Notes: generated by a model from the sequence alone, not told the origin. A DNA stretch of 64,000 nucleotides from GWE2-51-13 sp041736705 (GCA_041736705.1 JBGSTC010000029.1:61564-125563), one strand, 5' to 3'; shown: positions 8,626 to 17,525, counted from the stretch's first letter. A program made the numbers and translations.

Positions 8626-8665
8626 AAGAGATATTCGAAAATTGCGAATATCTCTTTTCTTTTAC
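8626..8665 (+). terminator. Intrinsic terminator before the dcw cluster
   Basis: A perfect 12-bp stem (8626-8637 with 8645-8656) has a 7-base loop and is followed by a T-rich tract. It insulates mraZ from the esterase gene. Confidence 0.88.
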
Positions 8666-8676
8666 TTCGGTTAGCG

Positions 8677-8682
8677 TATAAT
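8677..8682 (+). promoter_or_regulatory. -10 box of the mraZ (dcw) promoter
   Basis: A perfect TATAAT at 8677-8682. The -35 region 17 bp upstream (CTTTTC) is poor and overlaps the terminator T-tract, so this promoter may need an activator or be weak. Confidence 0.55.
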
Positions 8683-8683
8683 G

Positions 8684-8717
8684 GTGGTAGAAAGTGGTGT
8701 TTCGTGGTAGAAAGTGG
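8684..8717 (+). promoter_or_regulatory. Tandem MraZ-type operator
   Basis: The 14-mer GTGGTAGAAAGTGG occurs twice exactly (8684-8697 and 8704-8717), spaced 20 bp apart, directly after the -10 box and before the mraZ ribosome binding site. MraZ proteins bind tandem short repeats in the promoter of their own operon, and in Mollicutes the repeat core is AAAGTG followed by G or T. This is therefore very likely an autoregulatory site covering the transcription start. The last repeat partly merges into the ribosome binding site GGGAGG. Confidence 0.8.
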
Positions 8718-8729
8718 GAGGAAATCCGA

Positions 8730-9161
8730 ATGTTCATGGGTGAGTACAGACACAATCTCGATGCGAAAGGCCGGATCATCATCCCGGCTCGCTTTCGTGA
8801 CGAACTGGGTCCGATCATCATCCTTACCCGAGGACTGGACGGTTGCGTTACGGTCTATACCCAAAAACAATGGGAAAGCGTACTCGAACAGTTATCCAAA
8901 CTCCCGTCCACCAAACGCGAAGCCCGCATGTACGTGCACTTCCTGACCGCGAAAGCGGCGGAATGCGAGATCGATGCGCAGGGGAGGGTCTTGATTCCCC
9001 TGAGTCTGGCTGAAGAAGCGAAGATCGAAAAAGAATGCGTCGTGCTGGGTGTCAACGAACACGTCGAAATCTGGTCGAAACCGCGGTGGGACGAATATTA
9101 CGCCCATGCCAGCGCATCGATCGAAGACGTGGCCGAGTCGCTCACCGAATTCCTACGCTAA
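8730..9161 (+). CDS. mraZ: Division/cell-wall cluster regulator MraZ
   Basis: This 143-residue DNA-binding protein is made of two AbrB-like half repeats (each with an LDAKGRIIIPARFR-type segment, near residues 10 and 90). It forms a ring-shaped oligomer that binds tandem repeats in its own promoter and represses the dcw operon in several bacteria. An upstream in-frame GTG (8694) lies inside the operator. ATG 8730 is chosen because GGGAGG lies 8 bases upstream and the resulting length is the family norm. It is the first gene of the cluster, and rsmH begins at the next base after its stop. Confidence 0.96.
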   Translation: MFMGEYRHNLDAKGRIIIPARFRDELGPIIILTRGLDGCVTVYTQKQWESVLEQLSKLPSTKREARMYVHFLTAKAAECEIDAQGRVLIPLSLAEEAKIEKECVVLGVNEHVEIWSKPRWDEYYAHASASIEDVAESLTEFLR

Positions 9162-10088
9162 ATGGAACACATCTCGGTATTATTACAGGAATCCATCGCC
9201 GGATTGGCGATCCATCCTGATAAAACCTACGTCGACGCGACCTTGGGACGCGGCGGCCATAGTCTGGAAATCGTAAAACAACTCAAAAACGGCCGGTTGA
9301 TTTGTTTCGACCGTGATCTCAAAGCGATTGAAGAATCGAAACAAGTCTTATCCGACCATCTTGATAAAATCACCTTCATCCACGGCAACTTCAGTGAGAT
9401 GAAAGAAAAGCTCAAGGGAATCGGCATCCACGGCGTCGACGGGATCATGGCCGACCTGGGTGTCTCCTCCCCGCAGTTCGATGATCCAAACCGCGGTTTC
9501 AGCTATCGCTTCGATGCACGGCTGGATATGCGGATGGACCAATCCCAACCCTTATCCGCATGGGATGTCGTCAACACTTATCCGTTCAACGATTTGTTTC
9601 GGATCCTGCATCGCTATGGCGAAGAACCCTTCGCCAAGCAGATCGCCCGTAAGATTGAAGCCCGTCGTCAAGAGAAGACGATCAATACGACCTTGGATCT
9701 GGTCGATGTGATCAAATCAGCCCTGCCCTCCAAGATTCTATCGAAGAAGGGACATCCAGCCAAACAGACGTTCCAGGCGATCCGCATCGAAGTCAACGGG
9801 GAACTGGACGCCTTGGAGGAAATCCTTGAACAGGGGATCCAACTCCTCAATCCTGAAGGCCGGTTCTGCATCCTGACCTTCCATTCGTTGGAAGACAAGA
9901 TCGTCAAAGAAAAATTCAGCGAAGTCTCCACCCTCCATGTGCCGCATAAACTGCCGGTACAGAACCTTCCAGTAGCGAAATATGAGTTCATGACACGCAA
10001 AGCCATCGTCGCTTCCGACGATGAACTTGACCAAAACAAACGTTCGCATTCCGCGAAACTGAGAATACTACGAAAACGAGGGGAATAA
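9162..10088 (+). CDS. rsmH: 16S rRNA m4C1402 methyltransferase
   Basis: This 308-residue SAM-dependent methyltransferase (MraW) N4-methylates C1402 in the ribosomal P site. It begins MEHISVLLQESI. The SAM-binding motif is DATLGRGGHS (about residues 26-35), and ADLGVSSPQFD (about 98-108) and the RIEVNGELDALEE helix are family signatures. It starts directly after the mraZ stop and is followed within 1 base by ftsL, so translation is probably coupled. Confidence 0.97.
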   Translation: MEHISVLLQESIAGLAIHPDKTYVDATLGRGGHSLEIVKQLKNGRLICFDRDLKAIEESKQVLSDHLDKITFIHGNFSEMKEKLKGIGIHGVDGIMADLGVSSPQFDDPNRGFSYRFDARLDMRMDQSQPLSAWDVVNTYPFNDLFRILHRYGEEPFAKQIARKIEARRQEKTINTTLDLVDVIKSALPSKILSKKGHPAKQTFQAIRIEVNGELDALEEILEQGIQLLNPEGRFCILTFHSLEDKIVKEKFSEVSTLHVPHKLPVQNLPVAKYEFMTRKAIVASDDELDQNKRSHSAKLRILRKRGE

Positions 10089-10089
10089 C

Positions 10090-10395
10090 ATGGCGAAAAA
10101 AATCAAGGTCATCCGACGCAGGAAATTCAGCATCACGAAAACGATCCGAAACCTCTTCATTTTGTCTGCGGTACTCTTTGTGACCTCGGCGCTTTTCCTT
10201 CGTACGTATAACGTCAACCTCAGTGTCGCGATGCAGAAGACCCAAAAGAAAATCATCGAAGTCCAGAAGACAAACCAGACCCTGGCTTCGGACATCCAGG
10301 AACTCAGCGCCTATACCCGTGTCGCGGCGATCGCGGAACAAGACGGGTTGACGCTGATCCAAGGCAACATCGTCACGGTTGTAACGGGTGAATAA
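10090..10395 (+). CDS. ftsL: Cell division protein FtsL-like
   Basis: This is a 101-residue bitopic membrane protein. A short basic cytoplasmic tail (KKIKVIRRRKF) comes first, then one membrane segment (about residues 20-40) and an extracellular coiled coil (about 45-75) ending in a TRVAAIAEQDGLTLIQGNI segment typical of FtsL. FtsL joins DivIB and DivIC and activates septal peptidoglycan synthesis through the class B PBP encoded next. It is recognised by position and architecture, since FtsL sequences are poorly conserved. The start follows the rsmH stop by 1 base and the stop abuts the pbpB start. Confidence 0.9.
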   Translation: MAKKIKVIRRRKFSITKTIRNLFILSAVLFVTSALFLRTYNVNLSVAMQKTQKKIIEVQKTNQTLASDIQELSAYTRVAAIAEQDGLTLIQGNIVTVVTGE

Positions 10396-12558
10396 ATGAA
10401 AAGAAGAAGCAATCGCATGCTTCTTTTTGTCATGGTTTTGTTTATGACGGTTTCTTCCATCACGGCGGCTAACGTCTATGTCGTGGCGATCGGCGGCATC
10501 CACCTGAGAAGCAACACGGATATCATCGACTACAGCGAGAACGTACACATCCAAAACGAAATCCTATTGGCGAAAAGAGGGAACATCCTCGACCGCAACG
10601 GGATCATCATCGCCGAAGACGTGGATGCCTACCATGTCTATGCCGTGTTGGACGGACGATTCGATGAGAAATACGTCACGGACATCGAAGCGACGTCCTC
10701 CGCGTTGGCGGATTACCTCAACGCACCGGTCGAATACATCCGCTCGCGCCTCAGTGTTTCAGGGGCGTATCAAACCTTCTTCGGCATCTACGGCCGCAAT
10801 CTATCCAAGGACCAGAAAACCGAACTGGAGGCGCTTGGCCTGGATGGCATCAAATTCCAAAAAACGGTGGCGCGCAACTATCCATTCGGGACGTTCGCAT
10901 CGCATTTGGTCGGGTTCGCCCAGGCCGAAGATGAAAACGGGAACGGGAATGTGTTGATCCATGGCAAAATGGGCGTGGAACTCGGGCTTGAAAACCGCCT
11001 GGTCGGCGTGAACGGCAAAAAACAGTCGACGGTCGACCGCTACGGGTATGTCCTGCCGGGATCGAAAGTCGTGCAAGTGGACCCGGTCGACGGGTACGAC
11101 GTTACATTGACCCTCGATAAAGGGATCCAGGAAGCCTTGGAAGCCGCGATGTTCGATACACGGGATGCGTTTGAAACCAACAAGATCTGGGGTTCGGTCA
11201 TGGAAGTCGACAGCGGGAAGATCCTGGCGTGGAGCCAATGGCCGGGATTCGACCCCAACGTCCTGAACATCGAAGATTATATGAACATCGGCTCGCAATA
11301 CGCCTATGAACCGGGGTCGACGATGAAAACCTTCGTCTATGCCTCGGCCATCGATACGGGGGTCTATAAGGGGAACACGATTTTCGACAGTTCGCCTTTC
11401 CGCATGGGGATCAAGAACGGACAACCGATCCGTGTGAATAAGAACCAAAGCGCGATCGCCGTCATCAACAACGCCAACAATAAGAACTGGGGTCTGATTT
11501 CCCTGGATTACGGCTACATCTATTCCTCCAACGTCGGCATCGCGGAAATGCTGACGAAAGTCGTCGATACGGAGGTCTACCGCGACTATCTCGATGATTT
11601 CGGGTTTTTTAGACCCGTGGATACGGATTCCATCCCCGAAGTGACCGGTTCGATCAACTTTCAATGGCCGGTCGAGAAGTTGACCGCGGGCTATGGCCAA
11701 GGGGTCACGGTCACGATGTTGCAGATGCTTCAAGCCTATTCCGCCGTATTCAGCGACGGGACCATGGTCAAACCTTATGTCGTCGCTTCGATCAACGATC
11801 CCGAAACCGGGGAACCCGTCTATACGGCCGAAACGACCGTCGTCGGGCATCCGATCCAGGAAGACACCGCCCTTCACCTTCAACAATTGATGTATCAGGT
11901 CGTCTATGACCAAAAAGGTACCGGTCGATTCTACAAGATCCCAGAAGTCAATTCCATCGCGAAGACGGGGACGGCGCAGATCGCCGTCAACGGATCCTAC
12001 GATGCGGACTATAACTTATTCTCGGTCGCGTTGGCGATCCCCGCGGAAAATCCGCAAATCATGATCTACTACGCGTTCGAAGCGGAATATGCACGCAACG
12101 TCCACAGCACCACGTCGCCGCTTCAGCAGTTGATGCGTAAAATCACCTTGGCCTATGGATTCACCAAGCCGACGACCGATCCGGACGTCGACGACAAACC
12201 CAAGGTATTCATGACAAGCGTCCCGTTCTTAACCAACCACAGTTTGGGTTACGCCGATGCGAAATGTACTCTTGCCGCACTGGAATGCCTGACGATCGGC
12301 AACGGGAAAAGCGTCGTCGCCCAATACCCGCTTCCCGACACGCACGTGCTCAGCGACCAGCGCGTCCTTTTACTGACCTCGCAAGAAAACATCCTGATGC
12401 CGGATATGACGGGATGGAGCCGCCGCGACGTCCTCGCGTTCTTCGCACTGACCCATGTCCCCGTGACCATCAACGGCGAAGGCAACGTTTCATCGCAGTC
12501 GGTTGCGGTCAATACCGCGATCGATGCGTCCGTCATGGTTGAAATCACACTAAAATGA
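10396..12558 (+). CDS. pbpB: Class B penicillin-binding protein 2 (FtsI/PbpB-like) with PASTA tail
   Basis: This 720-residue septal peptidoglycan transpeptidase has an N-terminal signal-anchor (about residues 8-30), a dimerisation domain, a transpeptidase domain with S308-T-M-K, S377-S-N and K523-T-G, and a C-terminal PASTA-like domain beginning about residue 655 (LMPDMTGWSRRDV). It acts outside the membrane in the divisome. Its only two cysteines are C624 and C631 (CX6C) in the linker before PASTA, where they could form a disulfide. It follows ftsL with no gap. In Bacillus murE, spoVD and other genes would follow; here mraY is next, behind an extra promoter. Confidence 0.96.
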   Translation: MKRRSNRMLLFVMVLFMTVSSITAANVYVVAIGGIHLRSNTDIIDYSENVHIQNEILLAKRGNILDRNGIIIAEDVDAYHVYAVLDGRFDEKYVTDIEATSSALADYLNAPVEYIRSRLSVSGAYQTFFGIYGRNLSKDQKTELEALGLDGIKFQKTVARNYPFGTFASHLVGFAQAEDENGNGNVLIHGKMGVELGLENRLVGVNGKKQSTVDRYGYVLPGSKVVQVDPVDGYDVTLTLDKGIQEALEAAMFDTRDAFETNKIWGSVMEVDSGKILAWSQWPGFDPNVLNIEDYMNIGSQYAYEPGSTMKTFVYASAIDTGVYKGNTIFDSSPFRMGIKNGQPIRVNKNQSAIAVINNANNKNWGLISLDYGYIYSSNVGIAEMLTKVVDTEVYRDYLDDFGFFRPVDTDSIPEVTGSINFQWPVEKLTAGYGQGVTVTMLQMLQAYSAVFSDGTMVKPYVVASINDPETGEPVYTAETTVVGHPIQEDTALHLQQLMYQVVYDQKGTGRFYKIPEVNSIAKTGTAQIAVNGSYDADYNLFSVALAIPAENPQIMIYYAFEAEYARNVHSTTSPLQQLMRKITLAYGFTKPTTDPDVDDKPKVFMTSVPFLTNHSLGYADAKCTLAALECLTIGNGKSVVAQYPLPDTHVLSDQRVLLLTSQENILMPDMTGWSRRDVLAFFALTHVPVTINGEGNVSSQSVAVNTAIDASVMVEITLK

Positions 12559-12578
12559 CCATGCTTTGAAATGAAGCG

Positions 12579-12587
12579 TGATATAAT
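12579..12587 (+). promoter_or_regulatory. Extended -10 promoter before mraY
   Basis: TGATATAAT (12579-12587) is a perfect extended -10 box between pbpB and mraY with no convincing -35. It would give mraY-murD some expression independent of MraZ control. Confidence 0.6.
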
Positions 12588-12612
12588 AATCAAGCAAAAG
12601 GGAGGATGAACC

Positions 12613-13572
12613 ATGAAACCGATCTTGGCGCTCATCTTGGGTTTTCTGTCGGTCGTGACCGCGATGCCCTTCTTCATCGACTATTTAAACCGAAAAAACA
12701 CCAGCCAGTCCGTGAGTGAATACTCACTGAAGGAATTCAAGGAAAAGAAAAAGACACCGACCATGGGAGGGGTTCTTTTCGTTTTATTCCCGGTCGTCAT
12801 AATGACGATCCTTTATCCTCAATCGTGGTTAGAAATCAAGAGCGCCTTGGTTTATCTGGCTTATCTCGCCTATGGCGGGATCGGCCTTTGGGACGATCTG
12901 AAGATCGTCATCGAAAAGAAAAACGACGGGATCAGCGCGCGGACCAAATTCACCGCCCAGGTGATCCTGGCGGTCGTGTTCTATCTGCTCTATCGTCAAT
13001 CCGCTTCTTCGGTCATCGTCATCCCGTTCACCGGATGGGAATGGAATCTCGGATGGCTCTATGCCGTCCTGGTCTTCTTCATGTTCGCAGGCGCAAGCAA
13101 CGGCGTGAACCTGACCGACGGAATGGACGGTCTGGCCGGAGGTACGTCCTTGCTAGCATTTGTCCCATTCGCGACCATCGCCTATCTCCGCGGCGAGGAA
13201 GTGCTTTTCGCGTTCATCCTGGCGTGCATCGGCGCTTTGATCGCCTATCTGCGATACAACTGGCATCCCGCCAAGATCTTCATGGGCGATACCGGCGCGT
13301 TGGCGCTGGGCGGTGTATTGGCGGCCTTGGCTTTCGTCATGAAACTTGAATTCGCCTTGTTGGTGATCGGCGGCGTGTTCGTCTTCGAAACGGTCTGCGT
13401 CATTCTCCAGATCGGATCCGTCAAGTTGAGGAAGAAACGGATATTCATCTACACCCCCATCCACTATGCCTTCACGATGAGCGGTTGGAAGGAAAAGAAC
13501 ACCGTGCTGTTCTTTTGGTTCCTCGGGGCGCTTTGCGCCTTCCTCGGTATTTTGATCGGGGTGTCGGCATGA
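12613..13572 (+). CDS. mraY: Phospho-N-acetylmuramoyl-pentapeptide transferase
   Basis: This 319-residue polytopic membrane enzyme (about ten helices) transfers phospho-MurNAc-pentapeptide from UDP to undecaprenyl phosphate, forming lipid I. Family motifs are TPTMGGVLF (near residue 50), GLWDDLKIV (about 93), NGVNLTDGMDGLAGG (about 164-178) and FMGDTGALALGG (about 222). The ribosome binding site GGGAGGATG precedes the start. The last codons overlap the murD start by 4 bases (ATGA), which indicates coupled translation. Confidence 0.97.
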   Translation: MKPILALILGFLSVVTAMPFFIDYLNRKNTSQSVSEYSLKEFKEKKKTPTMGGVLFVLFPVVIMTILYPQSWLEIKSALVYLAYLAYGGIGLWDDLKIVIEKKNDGISARTKFTAQVILAVVFYLLYRQSASSVIVIPFTGWEWNLGWLYAVLVFFMFAGASNGVNLTDGMDGLAGGTSLLAFVPFATIAYLRGEEVLFAFILACIGALIAYLRYNWHPAKIFMGDTGALALGGVLAALAFVMKLEFALLVIGGVFVFETVCVILQIGSVKLRKKRIFIYTPIHYAFTMSGWKEKNTVLFFWFLGALCAFLGILIGVSA

Positions 13573-14876
13573 GTAAGGTACTGGTCATCGGAGCAGCGCG
13601 CAGCGGCTTGGCCGCGACGCGCCTATTACTCAAACACGGCGTGGAAGTCGTCTTGACCGACATGAAACCGATCGTGGAAAAAGAAGAGTTGATCGCAAAT
13701 GGCGTGCAGGTCTTCGACAACGGTCATCCGTTGGAAATCCTTTCGCAGAAGTATCTCTATGCCGTCAAGAATCCCGGCATCCCCTATACAAACGAGTTCG
13801 TGAAAATCGTACAGCGTGAAGGGATTCAGATCATCAACGAAATCGAACTGGCGTTGCGGTTCGCGAAAGAATACACGGTCGGGGCGATCACCGGGACCAA
13901 TGGGAAGACCACCACGACCAGTTTGTTATGGGAGATGCTGAAACGGAAGGATGAAAATGCGATCGCGGCCGGCAACATCGGTCTTCCGCTCTGCGAATCC
14001 CTCATCGAATCGGGGGATGTCAAACGCGATGTCGCACTCGAAATCGCCGCCTTTCAACTTCTAGGATGTCCGACCTTCCATCCCTTGGTCAGCGTGATCA
14101 TGAACCTAACACCCGATCATTTGGACGTCTTCGGTGCGATCGACGCCTATTATCGCGCGAAAACGCTCGTCTATCAAAACCAACGCGGGGAAGATTGGTT
14201 CCTTCGCAACATCGACGATCCCAACGTGGTCGCCTATACGCAGGATGTGAAGTGCAAAGTCATCGAGTTCTCGCTGACTCAAGCGAGCGACCTGAGGATC
14301 GAAAACAAGACGGTTTTCCTGTTCGATACGCCCTTGTTCGAACTCAAGGACCTCCATATCGTCGGGAAACACAATGTTCAAAACGCGATGGTCGCAGCGG
14401 CGATGGCATATAAACTGGGTGTCAAACCGGTCGATATCCAATCGGCGATCCGTGATTTCAAAGGGGTCGAACACCGTATCGAATATGTACGCGAACTTGG
14501 CGGGGCACGCTATTACAACGACTCGAAGGGGACCAACTGCGATGCGACCATCGTCGCGCTGAACGCGTTTGACCAACCTGTGATCCTGCTTGCGGGGGGC
14601 TATGACAAGAAGACCGGTTTTCAGGAAATGGTCCCATATTTGGACAGAGTGAAATCCATGATCGTGTTTGGTTCGACGAAGCATCAACTGAAGGAAATCT
14701 ATCCGGAAGCGATCGTCGTGGAGAATTTGAAGGAAGCGGTGGAACTTGCGAAAAGGATGGCGAAAGACGGGGATATCGTCCTGTTTTCACCGGCTTGCGC
14801 AAGTTACGACCAGTTTGACAACTACGAACAACGGGGTCGGCTTTTTAAAGATTTCGTCAACGGGAACGAATCGTAA
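13569..14876 (+). CDS. murD: UDP-N-acetylmuramoyl-L-alanine--D-glutamate ligase
   Basis: This 435-residue cytosolic Mur ligase adds D-glutamate to UDP-MurNAc-L-Ala. It begins MSKVLVIGAARSGLA (UMP-binding Rossmann-like domain). The ATP-binding loop GTNGKTTTT starts at residue 109, and the C-terminal ligase domain carries YYNDSKGTNCDATI near residue 315. A longer in-frame extension is possible upstream, but it would run deep into mraY. ATG 13569 overlaps the mraY stop in the usual ATGA manner. murD ends the local dcw run: no ftsW, murG, divIB, ftsA or ftsZ follows. Confidence 0.96.
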   Translation: MSKVLVIGAARSGLAATRLLLKHGVEVVLTDMKPIVEKEELIANGVQVFDNGHPLEILSQKYLYAVKNPGIPYTNEFVKIVQREGIQIINEIELALRFAKEYTVGAITGTNGKTTTTSLLWEMLKRKDENAIAAGNIGLPLCESLIESGDVKRDVALEIAAFQLLGCPTFHPLVSVIMNLTPDHLDVFGAIDAYYRAKTLVYQNQRGEDWFLRNIDDPNVVAYTQDVKCKVIEFSLTQASDLRIENKTVFLFDTPLFELKDLHIVGKHNVQNAMVAAAMAYKLGVKPVDIQSAIRDFKGVEHRIEYVRELGGARYYNDSKGTNCDATIVALNAFDQPVILLAGGYDKKTGFQEMVPYLDRVKSMIVFGSTKHQLKEIYPEAIVVENLKEAVELAKRMAKDGDIVLFSPACASYDQFDNYEQRGRLFKDFVNGNES

Positions 14877-14883
14877 ATTGTCC

Positions 14884-14912
14884 TTTTCATAAAGGTCGAT
14901 TTGCATTATAAT
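14884..14912 (+). promoter_or_regulatory. Promoter for comN-secDF
   Basis: TTTTCA (14884-14889), a 17-bp spacer and a perfect TATAAT (14907-14912). It lies just after the murD stop and separates the secDF block from the dcw cluster. Confidence 0.7.
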
Positions 14913-14941
14913 AAAAAGGCAATCGAACAGGGGGCATGTCT

Positions 14942-15220
14942 ATGGAATCACTCAATAACCATCAGCAACTTCGCCTGACGATCGCTTTGAAACTCGGACA
15001 GCTACAGCGCGAAGGTTTGGCGCAGCTGTCGTTTTCACAAGTGGAAGATACCCTTCTGAAATGGAAGTGGAGAAAACGTCGTCCGTTGTCGCTCAGCGAA
15101 GCGGTGAACGACGTATTGTCATTATCCGGCGAGGAAATCGTCGCGTTCCTATCGAGACAAGCGATCATCGAAGGACAAAATCAATCAATATCCGAATTCG
15201 AGGATATTATCGGAGGATGA
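14942..15220 (+). CDS. comN: ComN-like post-transcriptional regulator family protein
   Basis: This is a 92-residue soluble protein with a central LLKWKWRKRRPLSLSEAV segment and an acidic C-terminus. Length, features and position directly before secDF match the Bacillus ComN (YrzD) family, which affects comE mRNA localisation or stability and binds DivIVA in Bacillus. Its role outside competence is unknown. ATG 14942 is preferred to ATG 14936 because GGGGG lies about 7 bases before it. It ends 4 bases before secDF. The assignment rests on family resemblance and synteny. Confidence 0.7.
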   Translation: MESLNNHQQLRLTIALKLGQLQREGLAQLSFSQVEDTLLKWKWRKRRPLSLSEAVNDVLSLSGEEIVAFLSRQAIIEGQNQSISEFEDIIGG

Positions 15221-15224
15221 GGGA

Positions 15225-17519
15225 ATGAAGAAAAACTCACGAATCTTTGTATTTATCGCCACGATCATCGCGCTCTTCGCGCTGATTTTGGCATTTGCGG
15301 GGGATATCCGTAAAAACATGACCTTGGGGCTCGACCTGCAAGGCGGTTTCGAAATCGTCTACGAAGTCACCCCGTTGGAAGACGGCGGGGATTTACCCGC
15401 GCTGTCCGCCGTCGCGCGCAGTGTTTCGAAGCGGATCGACATCCTGGGTGTCAACGAACCTGAAATCATCATCGAAGGCAACAACCGCATCCGCGTCCAA
15501 TTGGCCGGTGTCAACGACCAGGAACAAGCACGCCGCATCATTTCGGCGACCGCGAATTTGGAATTCCGGGATGTCGACGACAAGTTGTTGGCCGATGCTT
15601 CCATCCTTGAAGAGGGCGGGGCGTCTTTGGGCTATGAAAACGGCTTTATCGTCGTTAGCCTGAAAATCAAAGATCAAGACAAGTTCTACGAAATCACCAA
15701 AGAAGTCGCGACGCGTTCCAACGGGAAAAACATGATCGTGACCTGGCTTGACTTCGAAGAAGGCGTCGACAGTTACGATGCGGAAGCGGCGAAGGTCGAA
15801 AAGGGCGAAACACCCAAGTACGTTTCGGCCGCGACCGTCAGCGAAGGCATCAACGGGGACGCGATCATCAAAGGGTCGTTCACCGAAAACGAAGCCCGCG
15901 AAATGGCCGACTTGATCAATTCCGGTTCTTTGCCGGTTAAGATGTCCGAATTGTATTCCAACGTCGTCAGCGCCCAATACGGTGCCAACGCGTTCTCGCA
16001 AACCATGTTCGCCGGTATCCTCGGTGTCATCGGCGTCGCGTTGTTCATGATGTTGGTCTACCGCTTACCGGGCATCATCTCGGCGATCATGCTGATGCTT
16101 TACGTGTTCTTCGTCATGTTGGTCTATAACACCATGGGCGGCGTATTCACTCTCCCCGGCATCGCCGCGTTGGTCCTCGGGGTCGGGATGACCGTCGACG
16201 CCAACGTCATCACGTTCGAGCGCATCAAAGACGAATTATACTTGGGAAGATCGGTCAGAAAAGCGTTTGAAGAAGGTCATCAACTGGCCTGGTGGACGAT
16301 TTTCGACTCCCAGTTCACGATCTTCATTTCGGCCGTCATCATGTACATGTTCGGCACCGGAGCGGTCAAAGGCTTCGCTACGATGCTGATGGTCACCATT
16401 TTCGGTACCCTGCTCATCAACGTTTTCTTCGTAAAATTCCTTTTGGGGCTGCTTGTCAAGAGCACCTTGCTCGATAAGAAACCGACCTGGTTCGCGGTAC
16501 GCTCGAAAGACCTGCCGGATATCAGTAAAGGGGAAGAACCCCGTTACCACGGAATCTTCAGTAAAGTCGATTTCGTCGGCGTTTCGAAATACTTCATCAC
16601 GGCTTCGATCGTCGTTCTGGTCGGCGGACTTTTGGTCGGCGGATTCAACTTCGTCAAAGGCGATGACTTCATGAATCTGGGCATCGACTTTACCTCCGGT
16701 ACGAAAATCACCGTACTCTCCGACACTGCGTTGGATGAAGCCACCCTGAAAGCCGATTTCGCCGAGTTGGGGATCGAGAACTTCCAACTCCAATTCTCCG
16801 GCGATAAGATCGCAAACATCACTACCAAAGAAGTTTTGACCCGTCCGGTATTGGAAGAAATCAGCGATGCGATGCTTGAAAAGTACGGCTATGCGTCCAA
16901 CGACTCCGTGGTCACCCCGATCGTAGGCGGTGAACTGGTCCGTTCCGCATTCATTCTCTCCGTCCTGGCATGGATCTTGATGTTGGCGTACATCGCCTTC
17001 CGTTTCGAACTCGACTATGCCGTCGGCATGATCGTCGCCTTGGTCCATGACGTTTTGATGGTCCTTGCGGTATTCTCGATCTTCCGTTTGGAAGTCAACA
17101 CGGAACTCGTATCCGTCATCCTGGCCATCATCGGCTATTCGGCGGACGACACGATCGTTATCTTCGACCGTATCCGTGAAAACATCAATGCATGGACCAA
17201 ACCGCATATTTCACACAAAGACTACCGCTACCTCGTCAACGATTCGCTACGGACCGTTGCGCAACGTTCGCTGTACAACACCATCACCACCCTCATCCCG
17301 ATCGTCTTCTTGTTGGCACTGGGTTCGGGTGCGATCTTCACCTTCAACTTCGCGATGCTTGTCGGGTTGATCTCAGGGGCTTATTCCTCGATCTTCATCG
17401 CCGCGCAGTTCTGGTACTTCATTCGGATCAATAAGAAGAATCCGACGAAAAACAAAGTCGTCAAGGCTCGTCGCAAAGAAGACCTCGACGAAATGACCAT
17501 CATCGGAATCAACGACTAA
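15225..17519 (+). CDS. secDF: Fused protein translocase subunit SecDF
   Basis: This 764-residue fusion of SecD and SecF is the proton-driven RND-family accessory of the Sec translocon. The SecD half (about 1-420) opens with a membrane segment, then DLQGGFEIVYEV, a large extracellular domain and five helices with LGVGMTVDANVITFERIKDE. The SecF half (about 450-764) carries LGIDFTSGTKI and IIGYSADDTIVIFDRIREN. Two RND-type Asp/Arg motifs are visible. The fusion is the arrangement in Bacillus and relatives. GGAGGATGAGGG precedes the start, and a terminator follows. Confidence 0.97.
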   Translation: MKKNSRIFVFIATIIALFALILAFAGDIRKNMTLGLDLQGGFEIVYEVTPLEDGGDLPALSAVARSVSKRIDILGVNEPEIIIEGNNRIRVQLAGVNDQEQARRIISATANLEFRDVDDKLLADASILEEGGASLGYENGFIVVSLKIKDQDKFYEITKEVATRSNGKNMIVTWLDFEEGVDSYDAEAAKVEKGETPKYVSAATVSEGINGDAIIKGSFTENEAREMADLINSGSLPVKMSELYSNVVSAQYGANAFSQTMFAGILGVIGVALFMMLVYRLPGIISAIMLMLYVFFVMLVYNTMGGVFTLPGIAALVLGVGMTVDANVITFERIKDELYLGRSVRKAFEEGHQLAWWTIFDSQFTIFISAVIMYMFGTGAVKGFATMLMVTIFGTLLINVFFVKFLLGLLVKSTLLDKKPTWFAVRSKDLPDISKGEEPRYHGIFSKVDFVGVSKYFITASIVVLVGGLLVGGFNFVKGDDFMNLGIDFTSGTKITVLSDTALDEATLKADFAELGIENFQLQFSGDKIANITTKEVLTRPVLEEISDAMLEKYGYASNDSVVTPIVGGELVRSAFILSVLAWILMLAYIAFRFELDYAVGMIVALVHDVLMVLAVFSIFRLEVNTELVSVILAIIGYSADDTIVIFDRIRENINAWTKPHISHKDYRYLVNDSLRTVAQRSLYNTITTLIPIVFLLALGSGAIFTFNFAMLVGLISGAYSSIFIAAQFWYFIRINKKNPTKNKVVKARRKEDLDEMTIIGIND

Positions 17520-17525
17520 AACCTG

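Noticed and set aside
15393..17207. Long open frames on the minus strand opposite secDF (up to 323 codons)
   Set aside because: They are antisense to a complete conserved gene, show Asp/Phe/Arg-rich low-complexity composition, and lack ribosome binding sites. They arise from the codon usage of the coding strand.
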